From Bacillota bacterium (GTDB lineage: Bacteria; Bacillota; UBA5301; Bu52): a DNA stretch of 40,310 bases. The notes below the pieces were generated by a model. That model saw nothing but the letters and a program-made list of their open reading frames with translations, searched no databases and was not told where the DNA came from. The stretch spans positions 1 through 40,310 of the forward strand of contig JADBKO010000032.1 of the NCBI GenBank assembly GCA_014896355.1. The letters run 5' to 3'. Positions 18,991 through 27,392 of the stretch are shown here, one piece after another (position 1 is the stretch's first letter; each line of letters starts with the position of its first letter). The position numbers and the translations under genes were made by a program.

Positions 18991-19864
18991 TGTAGAAGGC
19001 GCCGCGGATCCGTTAACGGTAGACATCGGTGCTGTGCAACCTAACCCTTTTCAGCCGCGAAGGGCCTTCGATCCAGACAAGTTGGGGGAGTTGGCTGAGT
19101 CCATACGCCGCCACGGGATCCTTCAACCCTTGCTGGTTCGGCGCCAGGGTGAGCAGTTTCAACTGGTGGCAGGTGAGCGGAGGTGGCGGGCCGCCCAGCT
19201 GGCTGGGCTGTCGCGGGTCCCCGTGATCGTCGTGGACGTGGATGACGTGAGTATGGTCCAGATGGCTTTGGTGGAGAACCTGCAGCGGGAGGATCTTGGG
19301 CCACTGGAGGAGGCGGAAGCATACTATCGCTTGCAGACAGAGTTCGGCATGACGCAGGAAGAGATCGCGGCGGCAGTGGGCAAGAGCCGGCCGGTTGTGG
19401 CCAATGCGTTGCGGCTGCTAAAGCTGCCTCCGCCGATCCGGGAAAGTGTTTCACGTGGAACAATCAGCGTGGGACATGCTCGGGCTCTTTTGGCGCTGGA
19501 AGGTGAAAGCCAGGTTGAGGCTTGGCGGCGCGTGGTGGAGGGACAGCTCAATGTACGCCAGACCGAGGCGCTAGTGGAGCTCATGCTGCATGGCAGCCAG
19601 GAAAGCGGTGAAAAGACGCCCGAGACATCGGAGGCCAAGGAGGCTGTCGAGGAAGCGAAGGCCGGTAAAGCCAGGGCGGATCTACCCCCGGAGATCCGCG
19701 ACGTTCAGGAGCGGCTGCAGAGGCGCTTCGGCACTCAGGTTTCCATTGTGCTGGGCCGCAAGAAGGGAACTCTGGCCATCAACTTCTACGGCTTGGATGA
19801 TCTGCAGCGAATCTTGGAGCTTTTCGGCTTCTCCGGAGAGGAGCGCCTGGGGGAACCCCAGTAA
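18938..19864 (+). CDS. parB: chromosome partitioning protein ParB/Spo0J
   Basis: This CTPase clamp loads at parS, spreads, and organises origin segregation and SMC loading. It is 308 residues from GTG 18938, with GGGGGAGG nine bases upstream. The N-terminal ParA-contact motif is RRALGRGLQALI. NPFQPR (36-41), GERRWRA (79-85) and ENLQRED (113-119) follow, then the helix-turn-helix EFGMTQEEIAAAVGKSRPVV. The C-terminal dimerisation domain follows a charged linker (about 235-260). An embedded parS lies at 19447-19462. The start overlaps the parA end. Confidence 0.96.
   Translation: MQRRALGRGLQALISQSDVEGAADPLTVDIGAVQPNPFQPRRAFDPDKLGELAESIRRHGILQPLLVRRQGEQFQLVAGERRWRAAQLAGLSRVPVIVVDVDDVSMVQMALVENLQREDLGPLEEAEAYYRLQTEFGMTQEEIAAAVGKSRPVVANALRLLKLPPPIRESVSRGTISVGHARALLALEGESQVEAWRRVVEGQLNVRQTEALVELMLHGSQESGEKTPETSEAKEAVEEAKAGKARADLPPEIRDVQERLQRRFGTQVSIVLGRKKGTLAINFYGLDDLQRILELFGFSGEERLGEPQ
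19447..19462. promoter_or_regulatory. parS centromere site inside parB
   Basis: TGTTTCACGTGGAACA differs from the TGTTTCACGTGAAACA consensus at one base. Its reverse complement, TGTTCCACGTGAAACA, is as I recall the form of the parS found inside B. subtilis spo0J. It is the ParB nucleation site. It encodes V-S-R-G-T just before the GHARALL motif. Confidence 0.9.
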
Positions 19865-20309
19865 GGGGTCCAGGCATCCAGGAAGCGCGCCGGCCTAGTG
19901 TTCACCGGCCCCGTTGCCGCGCGTGGGGATGGGCGCGAGTGCGCTGCGGTTGGCGAAACCGCTCCGCCTAATCGTGGATCTCACCGTTATGAGGACTAAC
20001 CCGATGGACGGGTGGCGAGTGTTGCTATGCTCGCGGCGCACGGGCACGACTGTCCTTGGGTCCGCGGCGACGGGCGGGTCTAGCTTCATGGTCCGATTTA
20101 CCGCTGGTTGAAGGCAGAGACATCGTCCGCCATGAGGTACATTGTGGAGAGAGCTTGCTTGCCCCCACGGCGCCTGGGGGCTCAGGCGATTCTTGCGCCG
20201 GGCGCCTGGCACGGAAGCAAAGAGAATAGCCAGATCTGACCCTTACCAGGGCAACGTCGAGCTGCCACACGGCCTGACCGGGTACCGCATTGCTTTGATC
20301 CGTCAGGAG
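19865..20309. other. non-coding stretch downstream of parB
   Basis: No gene is supported in these 445 bp. A GC-rich hairpin, GCCCCCA with TGGGGGC around a 7-base loop, lies at 20161-20181 but lacks a T-run on either strand. Several overlapping GGCGCC-type repeats follow at 20195-20210. The stretch probably includes the 3' flank of the decayed IS110-family element on the minus strand. Short open frames on both strands resemble nothing I recognise. Confidence 0.5.
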
Positions 20310-21008
20310 CTACCCTGGCCCCAAGCGTGCACCCGGGGATGTTATCCCTTCTGGCTTTCTCCGGGCAACCTCTTGGGCGATGGCCCAGATGAATCCCATC
20401 AATTCCCGTGCCACGGCTACCACCGCCACTGTTCTTCGTTTGCCTCTCCCCACCATGCGTTTGTATTTCCTATTCGACCTGTTCAGCGCCTGCCAGGCAA
20501 TGGCCTTGACTTCCTCCGGCACCCCTCCTGACGTTTTTTGAGTGCTGCACTCACCCTGGGAATGCGCCGGTAGTACCCAGCCGCTTCCACGGCGACTCGC
20601 CGGACGTGCGGCCCGGACGAGACCCCGCATGGCTTCCTGATCCTCGCCGGGTGCCCGGACCGGTGCCGGTTCCTCGCTGCGCAGTAGTCGCGCCAGCTTC
20701 TGAGCGTCCCGGCAGTCGGTCTTACCTGTTCCCCAGGTTTGTTGGGAATCAGGGAGGGCGCCAGCACCACGCACGCAATCCTCATCCGGGAGAACTGTCC
20801 GTGGATCCCGTACCCGCAAGGCCCTGCCTCGTAGCATACTTGCAGCTTCGCGGGCTTGCCCACCTGTCTCGTCATCCGCGCCACCGCCGCGGGCGTATCG
20901 GGTGGGGATCACCCCCAACTACTCTGCCTCCGGACGGCCCAGACGGGCCACCGCCACGGTGATCGAATCTTTGTGTACATCCAAGCCTACAAATGTGGTA
21001 GAATTCAT
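20310..21008 (-). pseudogene. decayed IS110-family transposase
   Basis: The minus strand starts with MNSTTFVGLDVHKDSITVAV, the RuvC-like DEDD N-terminus of IS110 transposases. After a frameshift near 20930 it continues with CYEAGPCGYGIHGQFSRM and VVLAPSLIPNKPG. In another frame comes TDCRDAQKLARLLRSEEPAP, containing the family D-R-D segment. The catalytic C-terminal Transposase_20 serine domain is mostly missing. Only the far C-terminus survives, around EEVKAIAWQALNRSN and ELMGFIWAIAQEVA. At least two frameshifts and an internal deletion make it non-functional. It sits between parB and the DUF4446 gene, where B. subtilis has no insertion. Confidence 0.85.
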
Positions 21009-21189
21009 GGTGCCGGCCTCTTTCGTTTGTGGCTCTGTTACTCGAGCCAGCTGTTTCGAGTATAACCCACGCACTACGGACGGGGCCGGCTCTTCCATTA
21101 TGTCTTGCACAGGCTGTTCCAGGTCGACGCCTGCAGTGCTTTGACCGGAGCCTGCACGTCGGAAAGGGACCGGGGGGGTTCCTCTCACG

Positions 21190-21789
21190 ATGAACCTTGG
21201 AGTCGTATGGATCCATTGGATACACCAGCATGCCGACGAGGTGCTCTTGTGTCTTACGGTCGCCGTGGTAGCCCTGCTGGCTCTGTTGGCCCTTGCCCTC
21301 GGGAAGATGGCGTCACTCTCGAGGCGGAGCCGATCCTTGTTCGCTTTGCTGGATCAGATCGGCGGGCAGGAAGGGCTTAGCGAGGTGGCTGACCTGGCCA
21401 CCCAGGTAGCCAAGACCGCCTCTCGAGTGGATACCCTGGACGAAAGGCTCGATGCGCTTCAGCCTTTGATTACGAGCGCCGCGCGCGCAAACTGCATCCG
21501 GTACGAGGCCTTTGACCACCCATCGGGCCAGCAGAGTTTTTCAGTGGCTGTCCTCGACATGAATGGAAACGGCTTCGTCATGTCCGGGTTAAACAATCAG
21601 GCGGGAACGCGGGTTTTCGCGAAGCCGTTAAAGGGCGGGGTCTCACAGTACCCGTTGTCACCTGAGGAGCTGTCCGTGGTGGAAAGTGCCACGCAGCAGG
21701 CCGGGCTTAAGAAAGCGCGGCCTCGGACGAGAAGGAAGGCATCGGCGCCACAAAACGAACAGGCACCGGCTTCTAATCCCACGGCGTAA
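21190..21789 (+). CDS. DUF4446 family membrane-anchored protein
   Basis: 199 residues. One N-terminal membrane segment (about 18-40, LLCLTVAVVALLALLALALG) is followed by a short coiled region. The DUF4446 domain (about 95-170) contains IRYEAFDHPSGQQSFSVAVL and RVFAKPLKGGVSQYPLSPEE. DUF4446 proteins are common near yyaC and parB in Bacillota origin regions. Their function is unknown. A basic Ala/Pro/Asn tail follows. The ATG 21190 start follows GGGGGG at a slightly long distance. It is divergent from the IS110 remnant. Confidence 0.85.
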   Translation: MNLGVVWIHWIHQHADEVLLCLTVAVVALLALLALALGKMASLSRRSRSLFALLDQIGGQEGLSEVADLATQVAKTASRVDTLDERLDALQPLITSAARANCIRYEAFDHPSGQQSFSVAVLDMNGNGFVMSGLNNQAGTRVFAKPLKGGVSQYPLSPEELSVVESATQQAGLKKARPRTRRKASAPQNEQAPASNPTA

Positions 21790-22249
21790 CCGCCGCGGAC
21801 AATCGTTGGCACCGTTCTGGCCGCAGCATGCCGCGAGGGCGGCGAAAAATGCCCGTCACCCTTAATGTGTCGGCCCCCGGGAAAGATAGGTGTACCGGAA
21901 CCCGGGCGGACCACTCGGAGCAGGACGAAACCCCCGGCCGGGAAGGGCGGTTTGATCCCTCCGTTATTCCCATATGGACATATGTTCGGAAGGAAAACGC
22001 ATCCATGCGTGGAAGTCAAAACCAGCAGGTCCACCTGGGGAAAGCCGTTTAACTCCCGTGCCCAAAAAGCCGATTTCAATCGTGGCGGCGAAGGTTGCTT
22101 TGCGTTCATTGCCGGATCTGAGCACTCTGCCGGGTTCCTGGCTGGTGGCAAAGGCCAGATAAACCACTGGGTCTCCGGGATAGCGGAATGCGTGGGTTTC
22201 ACGACTGGGCAGAGCGAGGGGGCTGTCGAACCGGGGGTGCACCCAAAGA
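21790..22249. other. non-coding region upstream of the M23 peptidase gene
   Basis: No gene is supported in these 460 bp. A pair of palindromic CATATG hexamers lies at 21971-21976 and 21979-21984 in a locally AT-rich patch, a possible promoter or operator area. I compared the 3' half with remembered c-di-AMP (ydaO) and c-di-GMP riboswitch cores, often found before cell-wall hydrolases, and saw no match. Confidence 0.45.
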
Positions 22250-23299
22250 ATGGCGTCAACACGTCGTCCAGCAAACCTTAATCTGCTGGATCGTGTAAAG
22301 CAGCTTTTATCCGGCCTCTTACGTCGCAGAGTTACAATCCTCGTAATCCCGAACTCGGAGACCAGCGTGCGGAGGGTTGGTTTCACTGCGCTCACGGGCT
22401 ATATTGCCTTCTCCCTGGCCGGCGCAGCCCTATCGATTCTGGTGCTCATGGCGCTGAGCCACGGATATATCCGGTGGGAACTCACCCAGAAATCCCAGGC
22501 CTTTATGGAAGCGAATCAAACCATCCAGGTTCTCCAGCAGGCAAACAGGGACAGGGACAAGGCTATCGCACGGCTACAGACAGACACCGCTCGCCTAAAG
22601 GCCCAGATTCACGAACTAGAGGCACTGGGCGAGCAAGTCAACCAGCTACTCAGCCGAGCTGTAAATCTACAAAACCAAGTGTCCCGGACATCCGGCGGGC
22701 GCGCGGCCCTAGGCGGGGTTCGACGGCAAAGTGAGAGGATCCTGGGGAGCCGTGGTTTCGCCGGAATCCGGCGGCAAGACGCTGCTCCCCCCCTACCCAC
22801 GGCTTCTTCGGCACCGGGAAACCTGCAACGAATCCAGCAGAGCGTGACGCAGACCAGACATGCGCTCACGGGGATCCAGGCCGCCTTGTCGGACTACTAT
22901 GACCGCCTACAACGCATTCCTAGCATATGGCCCGCGGCCGGAAGGATTGCCTCAAGATTTGGGGATAGAACCCACCCGATTCTTGGTGGAGAAAGGTTCC
23001 ATGAGGGCGTCGATATCTCGTGTCCTAGCGGGACCCCTGTGGCCGTCGCTGCAGAAGGCGTTGTGAGCTTTGCTGGATGGCAAGGAGGCTACGGCTACTT
23101 GGTGCGGGTGGACCACGGGAACGGCTATGAGACGCGCTATGCCCACTTGAGCCGCATTCTGGTCCGCTCGCGGCAGTGGCTCAACAAGGGGGAGACCTTG
23201 GGACTGGCAGGGACCACAGGCCTCTCTACGGGGCCCCACGTCCACTATGAGGTATGGGCCGGGGGGCAGGTGGTCAATCCGGTCTTCTATCTTCCCTAG
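22250..23299 (+). CDS. M23 family metallopeptidase (membrane-anchored, coiled coil)
   Basis: 349 residues. A basic N-terminus is followed by one membrane segment (about 48-68), a coiled coil (about 75-145, QVLQQANRDRDKAIARLQTD), a low-complexity linker, and a C-terminal LytM/M23 domain (about 230-349). The zinc ligands are present: His and Asp in RFHEGVDISC and His330/His332 in HVHYEVW, so the enzyme should be active. The family cleaves peptidoglycan cross-bridges or stem peptides. The layout matches Bacillota proteins encoded next to bactofilin genes. The start is ATG 22250, the first after a stop, with GGGGGTG ten bases upstream. Confidence 0.93.
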   Translation: MASTRRPANLNLLDRVKQLLSGLLRRRVTILVIPNSETSVRRVGFTALTGYIAFSLAGAALSILVLMALSHGYIRWELTQKSQAFMEANQTIQVLQQANRDRDKAIARLQTDTARLKAQIHELEALGEQVNQLLSRAVNLQNQVSRTSGGRAALGGVRRQSERILGSRGFAGIRRQDAAPPLPTASSAPGNLQRIQQSVTQTRHALTGIQAALSDYYDRLQRIPSIWPAAGRIASRFGDRTHPILGGERFHEGVDISCPSGTPVAVAAEGVVSFAGWQGGYGYLVRVDHGNGYETRYAHLSRILVRSRQWLNKGETLGLAGTTGLSTGPHVHYEVWAGGQVVNPVFYLP

Positions 23300-23352
23300 G
23301 AGCCTTGACTACTACACGCCAGGAGAAATCTCTGGCAGGCGGAGGCACCGAC

Positions 23353-23763
23353 ATGTATAGAAAAGGCGATGGCACACGGAATGGAAACTCCGTTGAAACC
23401 CTGGTAAGCACGGGAACCAAGATCACCGGTAAGCTCATTGCGGAAGGCACGGTCAGAGTCGATGGTACCTTCGAAGGAGAGCTCCAGGTCGGTGGGGATC
23501 TGTTAGTTGGCGAGCAGGGATCCATCCAAGCGACGATACGCAGTCGTAACATGTTGGTGGCTGGGGAGATTAAGGGCACCGTGGTGGTGGAAGACCGATT
23601 GGAGATTGTTCCAAGCGGGCGGGTGATCGGCACAGTACAGATGAAACGGCTGGTCATGGCGGACGGAGCCATCATCGAGGGAAAGTGCAAGATGCTCGAA
23701 GAGACTCGCGACACGGCAGCGACGGATGCCGAGGAAGAGCGCTATCACGAGGTAGGGGTATAA
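23353..23763 (+). CDS. bactofilin (polymer-forming cytoskeletal protein)
   Basis: 136 residues. The central right-handed beta-helix repeats are clear: TGKLIAEGTVRVDGTFEGEL, then GDLLVGEQGSIQATIRSRNM and GEIKGTVVVEDRLEIVPSGR. Bactofilins polymerise without nucleotide and often position cell-wall enzymes. ATG 23353 has GGAGG seven bases upstream. It lies 53 bp after the M23 peptidase gene, a widespread pairing that suggests the filament localises that hydrolase (inference from family). Confidence 0.93.
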   Translation: MYRKGDGTRNGNSVETLVSTGTKITGKLIAEGTVRVDGTFEGELQVGGDLLVGEQGSIQATIRSRNMLVAGEIKGTVVVEDRLEIVPSGRVIGTVQMKRLVMADGAIIEGKCKMLEETRDTAATDAEEERYHEVGV

Positions 23764-24034
23764 CCGTCGTTTCGCCCCGGCCGTGAATCCGACACCTGGC
23801 AGGGACAGCCGGCCGAGGAAATTTCAGCGCTTCCATGACGAGGGTGCCCGAAATTTAGGAACCTCTGGGAATAGCCTCAGCCCGAAGATGCCATACTGGG
23901 AATGCCGGCTAACGCGCAAGAAGTGTATCCGGCAGCAACCAGCGCCCTGGATTGATCAGGCTCGCTCGCGAATGGGTTCCTTCAGTTGCAGCGCGTCTTT
24001 GAGCCAGGACGGGCAAAAGGGAGGCCGAGGAGCA

Positions 24035-24298
24035 TTGGCGGAGAAACGTGTCATGGTGGCCGTCAGTAATGATCTCCACTCAGTCAAGGTTGCGCTAGAA
24101 GAGGCTGGCTTCCAGACCGTAGGTATAGCTGGCAACCTCGCTGGGGTGCATGCGGTGGTGACCTCTGGAATAGACCGGGCTTTCTTAGGCGAGAGCCTCC
24201 GTGCCACCCGTGCGCCAGTCATTGACGCGGCGGGCCTTTCTCCGGACCAGGTCGTCGAATCCGTCCGGCGGGCAGTGGAGGTTCGAGGGCAGCTGTAG
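24035..24298 (+). CDS. YkuS-like UPF0180 family protein
   Basis: 87 residues. The family pattern is visible in AVSNDLHSVKVALEEAGFQT, then AVVTSGIDRAFLGE and APVIDAAGLSPDQVVESVR. UPF0180/YkuS is a small Bacillota protein of unknown function. The start is taken as TTG 24035 with GGGAGG ten bases upstream. An ATG at 24053 is an alternative. The frame extends upstream to 23783, but that part resembles nothing. It is convergent with yyaC, which ends 17 bp away. Confidence 0.75.
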   Translation: MAEKRVMVAVSNDLHSVKVALEEAGFQTVGIAGNLAGVHAVVTSGIDRAFLGESLRATRAPVIDAAGLSPDQVVESVRRAVEVRGQL

Positions 24299-24315
24299 GC
24301 CTGACGGGGACCGGC

Positions 24316-25035
24316 TTACCCGGAGGCGCTTTCGGACGAACGGAGTTGAATCTCGCAGCAAGCTACGGGTCCGCCTCCGGCGGGGAAGATTCCGGAAAAG
24401 GCCCGTTGCGCGTGGGATGGCGCTGCCCCTACCACCCTGCTCCAGGCATACCAGATGCCACTGGCCATGACGCGAGCCATGCGAGCCACGAAACTCAAAC
24501 GTGTGTTCTGCAAAACTAGATATTCCATGAACCCCCCCACGTTCACCACGCCGACCATATGAATGTCCCCTACCGGGGGCAGCGATTTGTTCACGCCTGT
24601 ACCAGGATACAGGGGCCCTGACCGAATGCTGACCATCCCGACGCTCTCGTTCTTTCCGAGGCAGGCATCCACAGCCAAGGTGATGGTCTGGGACCTCGCT
24701 TTTCCCTGCTGTGCTTTCAACCACTCCCCCAGGTTTGCAGCGTGGATGGGTTGGTCTAGGGTGCCGGACACCTGCAGACGCGGGAGAGCATTCTCCACCA
24801 GCCAAGACCCCACCAAAGGGCCCAATGCGTCCCCCGTGGACCGGTCCGTTCCGATACAGACAACCGCCAGCTCTGGCTCGCCCGCAGCACATAGACCCGC
24901 CAGCCGGGCTAGCAGATCTTCTGCGATGAGGAACGTGGAGTGGCTGTCATCCATATGCACGCGGGTGGGCGCGCACGTGGAAGAATCGGTCAGACCGTGG
25001 CGATCGAGGTTTCCCGGAATAGGCACGCCGAGCAT
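24316..25035 (-). CDS. yyaC: spore protease YyaC-like protein
   Basis: 239 residues from ATG 25035. The YyaC signature is clear: LAVVCIGTDRSTGDALGPLV, then DACLGKNESVGMVSIRSGPL and VGDIHMVGVVNVGGFMEYLV. YyaC resembles the germination protease/hydrogenase-maturation protease fold and is a sporulation gene located near noc-soj-spo0J in B. subtilis. AGGTG lies about eight bases before ATG 25035, and a forespore-type promoter lies at 25110-25081. A shorter start at 24954 is possible. About 35 extra residues follow the usual C-terminus. Confidence 0.88.
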   Translation of the reverse strand: MLGVPIPGNLDRHGLTDSSTCAPTRVHMDDSHSTFLIAEDLLARLAGLCAAGEPELAVVCIGTDRSTGDALGPLVGSWLVENALPRLQVSGTLDQPIHAANLGEWLKAQQGKARSQTITLAVDACLGKNESVGMVSIRSGPLYPGTGVNKSLPPVGDIHMVGVVNVGGFMEYLVLQNTRLSFVARMARVMASGIWYAWSRVVGAAPSHAQRAFSGIFPAGGGPVACCEIQLRSSESASG

Positions 25036-25080
25036 GGGTGGTTCACCTGCACACATACATACATATACGCCTCTGACGGC

Positions 25081-25110
25081 AGTATGTGGCGTAGGCTGGG
25101 AAAATATGCA
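25081..25110 (-). promoter_or_regulatory. forespore (sigma-G/F-like) promoter of yyaC
   Basis: On the minus strand TGCATA (25110-25105) and CATACT (25086-25081) are separated by 18 bp. This fits the sigma-G consensus TGMATA N17-18 CATnnTA with one mismatch at the last base. The predicted start is about 40 bases before ATG 25035, in the right place for yyaC. Confidence 0.6.
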
Positions 25111-25281
25111 TGGAATTGGGAATTCCTTCCGCTCGAAAGATGTAATGATCTCCGTACGGGTCCCAGGCTTGGATGTTGCATATTCGGTGGAGATGTGCGT
25201 AGACATGAGAAACGCTGGATCGATACCCAGGGGAGGCAGTCGTCCTCCCGGGCTGCCTAAGGCCCGGATGAAGAAGGGCGG

Positions 25282-26451
25282 GTGGGTCCTTCGCCATTGC
25301 CGGCCATGTCACTTCTCTGTAACCGCCGTCGCTTCGGAAAGCCCGCCGAATCTGTCGCCCGGACCCGCGGACGCTTTCCGGCGCGTGTGTGGGGAGCCGC
25401 GGCCGCAGTAATCTCCGCTGTGGTAGGTGCGGGTTTCGCCTCCGGTAGGGAGGTCGCCCAGTTTTTCGCGGTCTTCGGCCCAAGATCTGCCGCCGGCATC
25501 GTGATCGCCACCGTGCTGCTCGGCGGCCTGAGCCTCGCCACCATGACCCTGGCCTCGCGGCACCAGGCCCAAGACCATGGTCAGCTTCTTTCCCTTCTGC
25601 TCCCGGGGGCCCTCGGACACGCAGCCGCTTTAGTCATTGATATGATGACCTTCCAAAGCCTGACGGTTATGCTGTCCGGGAGCGCCACTGCGCTTTCTCT
25701 TACTTGGCAGCTTGACCCTGAGGTCACCAGCGCGCTCACCGCCTTGCTCGCATTGGGAATCGCTTTCCGGGGCCACGCCGCTTTTATGGGAATCAATGGA
25801 TGGCTCGGCGTTCTCCTTTGCCTGGGCATCTTCTGGGTGACCAGCCTCCCGCCGGCTCCGTCCGTACAGGCGGACATTTACATGCTGCCGCCGTCCCCAG
25901 GAAGTCCATTGTCGAACTGGATGGTGGCGGCGGTCTTATATGCTGGATATAACTTTCCCACCCTGGGAGCACTGTTCGTGAGCCTCCGGCCGGGACGCAG
26001 ATCTTCCCACCGTGAGCGCCACATAGGGGTGGTCATCGGCCTTTCGATCATTGGCTATCTTTTGGCCCGGGGCTGCACGGCCATTCAAGAGGGAGGCCCG
26101 GCCGTCCTGCACAGCCCCATGCCTTTCTTGCTCCTGGCGCAGATGCATCCTCCAGGGGCCGTCTCACCCACCGCGTTATATGCCGCCATACTTTGGCTGG
26201 CCATGTTCAGCACAGCACTAGCCAATCTCCTGGTTTTGCGAGCCAGACTGCAGCAATGGTTCCACCGGCGGCAACTCGTTCTGGTCCTTCTGGCCCTCCT
26301 GACCTTCTGTTCTTGGATGCTGGCGGACGTGGGATTCGCCTCTTTGGTGGGTTGGGGCTATCCCGCCTTCGGTATCATTGGAATGGCTATGCCTGTGGCT
26401 GTCGTGATCACCGGTGGCGTTCGGCGGCGGAGCAGGAGTATCCGTGGTTGA
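25282..26451 (+). CDS. YkvI-like multi-pass membrane protein
   Basis: 389 residues with about ten membrane segments. The segment VVGAGFASGREVAQFFAVFG matches the first helix of the YkvI family, related to LeuT-fold/APC transporters. The substrate is unknown. The start is GTG 25282 with AAGAAGG just upstream; ATG 25306 is an alternative. It is divergent from yyaC. The C-terminus is short and basic (RRRSRSIRG). Confidence 0.82.
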   Translation: MGPSPLPAMSLLCNRRRFGKPAESVARTRGRFPARVWGAAAAVISAVVGAGFASGREVAQFFAVFGPRSAAGIVIATVLLGGLSLATMTLASRHQAQDHGQLLSLLLPGALGHAAALVIDMMTFQSLTVMLSGSATALSLTWQLDPEVTSALTALLALGIAFRGHAAFMGINGWLGVLLCLGIFWVTSLPPAPSVQADIYMLPPSPGSPLSNWMVAAVLYAGYNFPTLGALFVSLRPGRRSSHRERHIGVVIGLSIIGYLLARGCTAIQEGGPAVLHSPMPFLLLAQMHPPGAVSPTALYAAILWLAMFSTALANLLVLRARLQQWFHRRQLVLVLLALLTFCSWMLADVGFASLVGWGYPAFGIIGMAMPVAVVITGGVRRRSRSIRG

Positions 26452-26574
26452 GTCAAATCTACACCGCAAACGGCTTTCCACGGCGTTTTTGTCCAGTCAC
26501 GAACGAAAGAAATCGGGAACGGAGGGAGGCACCGTGTTCACCGGGGTTTCCCGGTAGAGAGACGGTGCGCACAG

Positions 26575-27219
26575 GTGGAACCCACATCGGAACACTCCTC
26601 TCAGGCCGAAGACCTGCTCCGCCAAGCTGAAGCCGCCTACAGGAAAGGGGAATCGGAACGAGCCGAAGAACTGTGCCGCCAGGTGTTGGCCATATGCCAA
26701 AACGCAGGACTCGACCAGGAGTCTGCCGCGCCCCGGGAAGGCGATCACCTCATACAGGACGCGGTGCCTTTCGTGGATGGGGTCTCAGGCTTGACCATAA
26801 GACAGGTTGCGGCCCGGGCGGAGAGTAGACTGGGGGTCCTGGCTGCCGGGCGCAAGGATTGGGGTGCAGCGCGCCAGCATCTGGAGACCGCCATTGGCCT
26901 TGACCCGAAGTACGCACCAGCGGTCGCCAACCTGGGGAACATCGAGCGTGAGGAAGGCCACCTGGAGAAGGCCATCGAGCGTTATCGACAGGCTTTGGAT
27001 CTCGATCCGGAGCTGGCCATGGCTTACCACAATTTGGGGGTCGTTTATCGCCAGCAGGGGGATTACCAGAGGGCCATTCCGCTCCTGAAGAAGGCAGCCC
27101 GCATGGCGGCGCAACAACAACCGGGTCACCGGGAGGCACGGACAGGGAACCGCCTCACTGCGTGGATTCTTGTGATTGTGGTCCTGGCGCTGATCTGGGC
27201 CATTATGCGACCGCGGTGA
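26575..27219 (+). CDS. tail-anchored TPR protein
   Basis: 214 residues. An N-terminal TPR-like helix pair (about 9-45) is followed by a linker and two to three TPRs (about 80-180, for example YAPAVANLGNIEREEGHLEK and MAYHNLGVVYRQQGDYQRA). One membrane segment sits at the extreme C-terminus (about 193-210, AWILVIVVLALIWAIM), ending in RPR. The repeats would face the cytoplasm, a scaffold for partner proteins. The start is GTG 26575 with no strong ribosome site. A strong GGAGGGAGG at 26521-26529 instead precedes a seven-codon frame at 26534 that ends before this gene. Confidence 0.8.
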   Translation: MEPTSEHSSQAEDLLRQAEAAYRKGESERAEELCRQVLAICQNAGLDQESAAPREGDHLIQDAVPFVDGVSGLTIRQVAARAESRLGVLAAGRKDWGAARQHLETAIGLDPKYAPAVANLGNIEREEGHLEKAIERYRQALDLDPELAMAYHNLGVVYRQQGDYQRAIPLLKKAARMAAQQQPGHREARTGNRLTAWILVIVVLALIWAIMRPR

Positions 27220-27392
27220 GCACAGCCTGGTTGCATTTTTGGAGATATGCCGCGAAGCAGCGAGAAAATCACAGCATAGCTCACACTGGAGACTGGGCGC
27301 CAGCCGGGTCCCGAGGCTTTCAGGCGGTTTGACACCTTCCCTCCGCGGGCGATATGGTTGAACCACCACGCCAACGGAAGGGGCGACATCCG

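Noticed and set aside
19041..19463. minus-strand frame starting MFHVKH inside parB
   Set aside because: It is the well-known artefact of reading parS on the reverse strand.
22020..22249. c-di-AMP (ydaO) riboswitch before the M23 gene
   Set aside because: The conserved core segments recalled for this class were not found.
21597..22274. 225-codon minus-strand frame
   Set aside because: It overlaps the DUF4446 gene on the opposite strand, has no family motif and no ribosome site.
26534..26557. seven-codon frame after a strong GGAGGGAGG site upstream of the TPR gene
   Set aside because: It could be a leader peptide, but nothing ties it to regulation and such short frames occur by chance.
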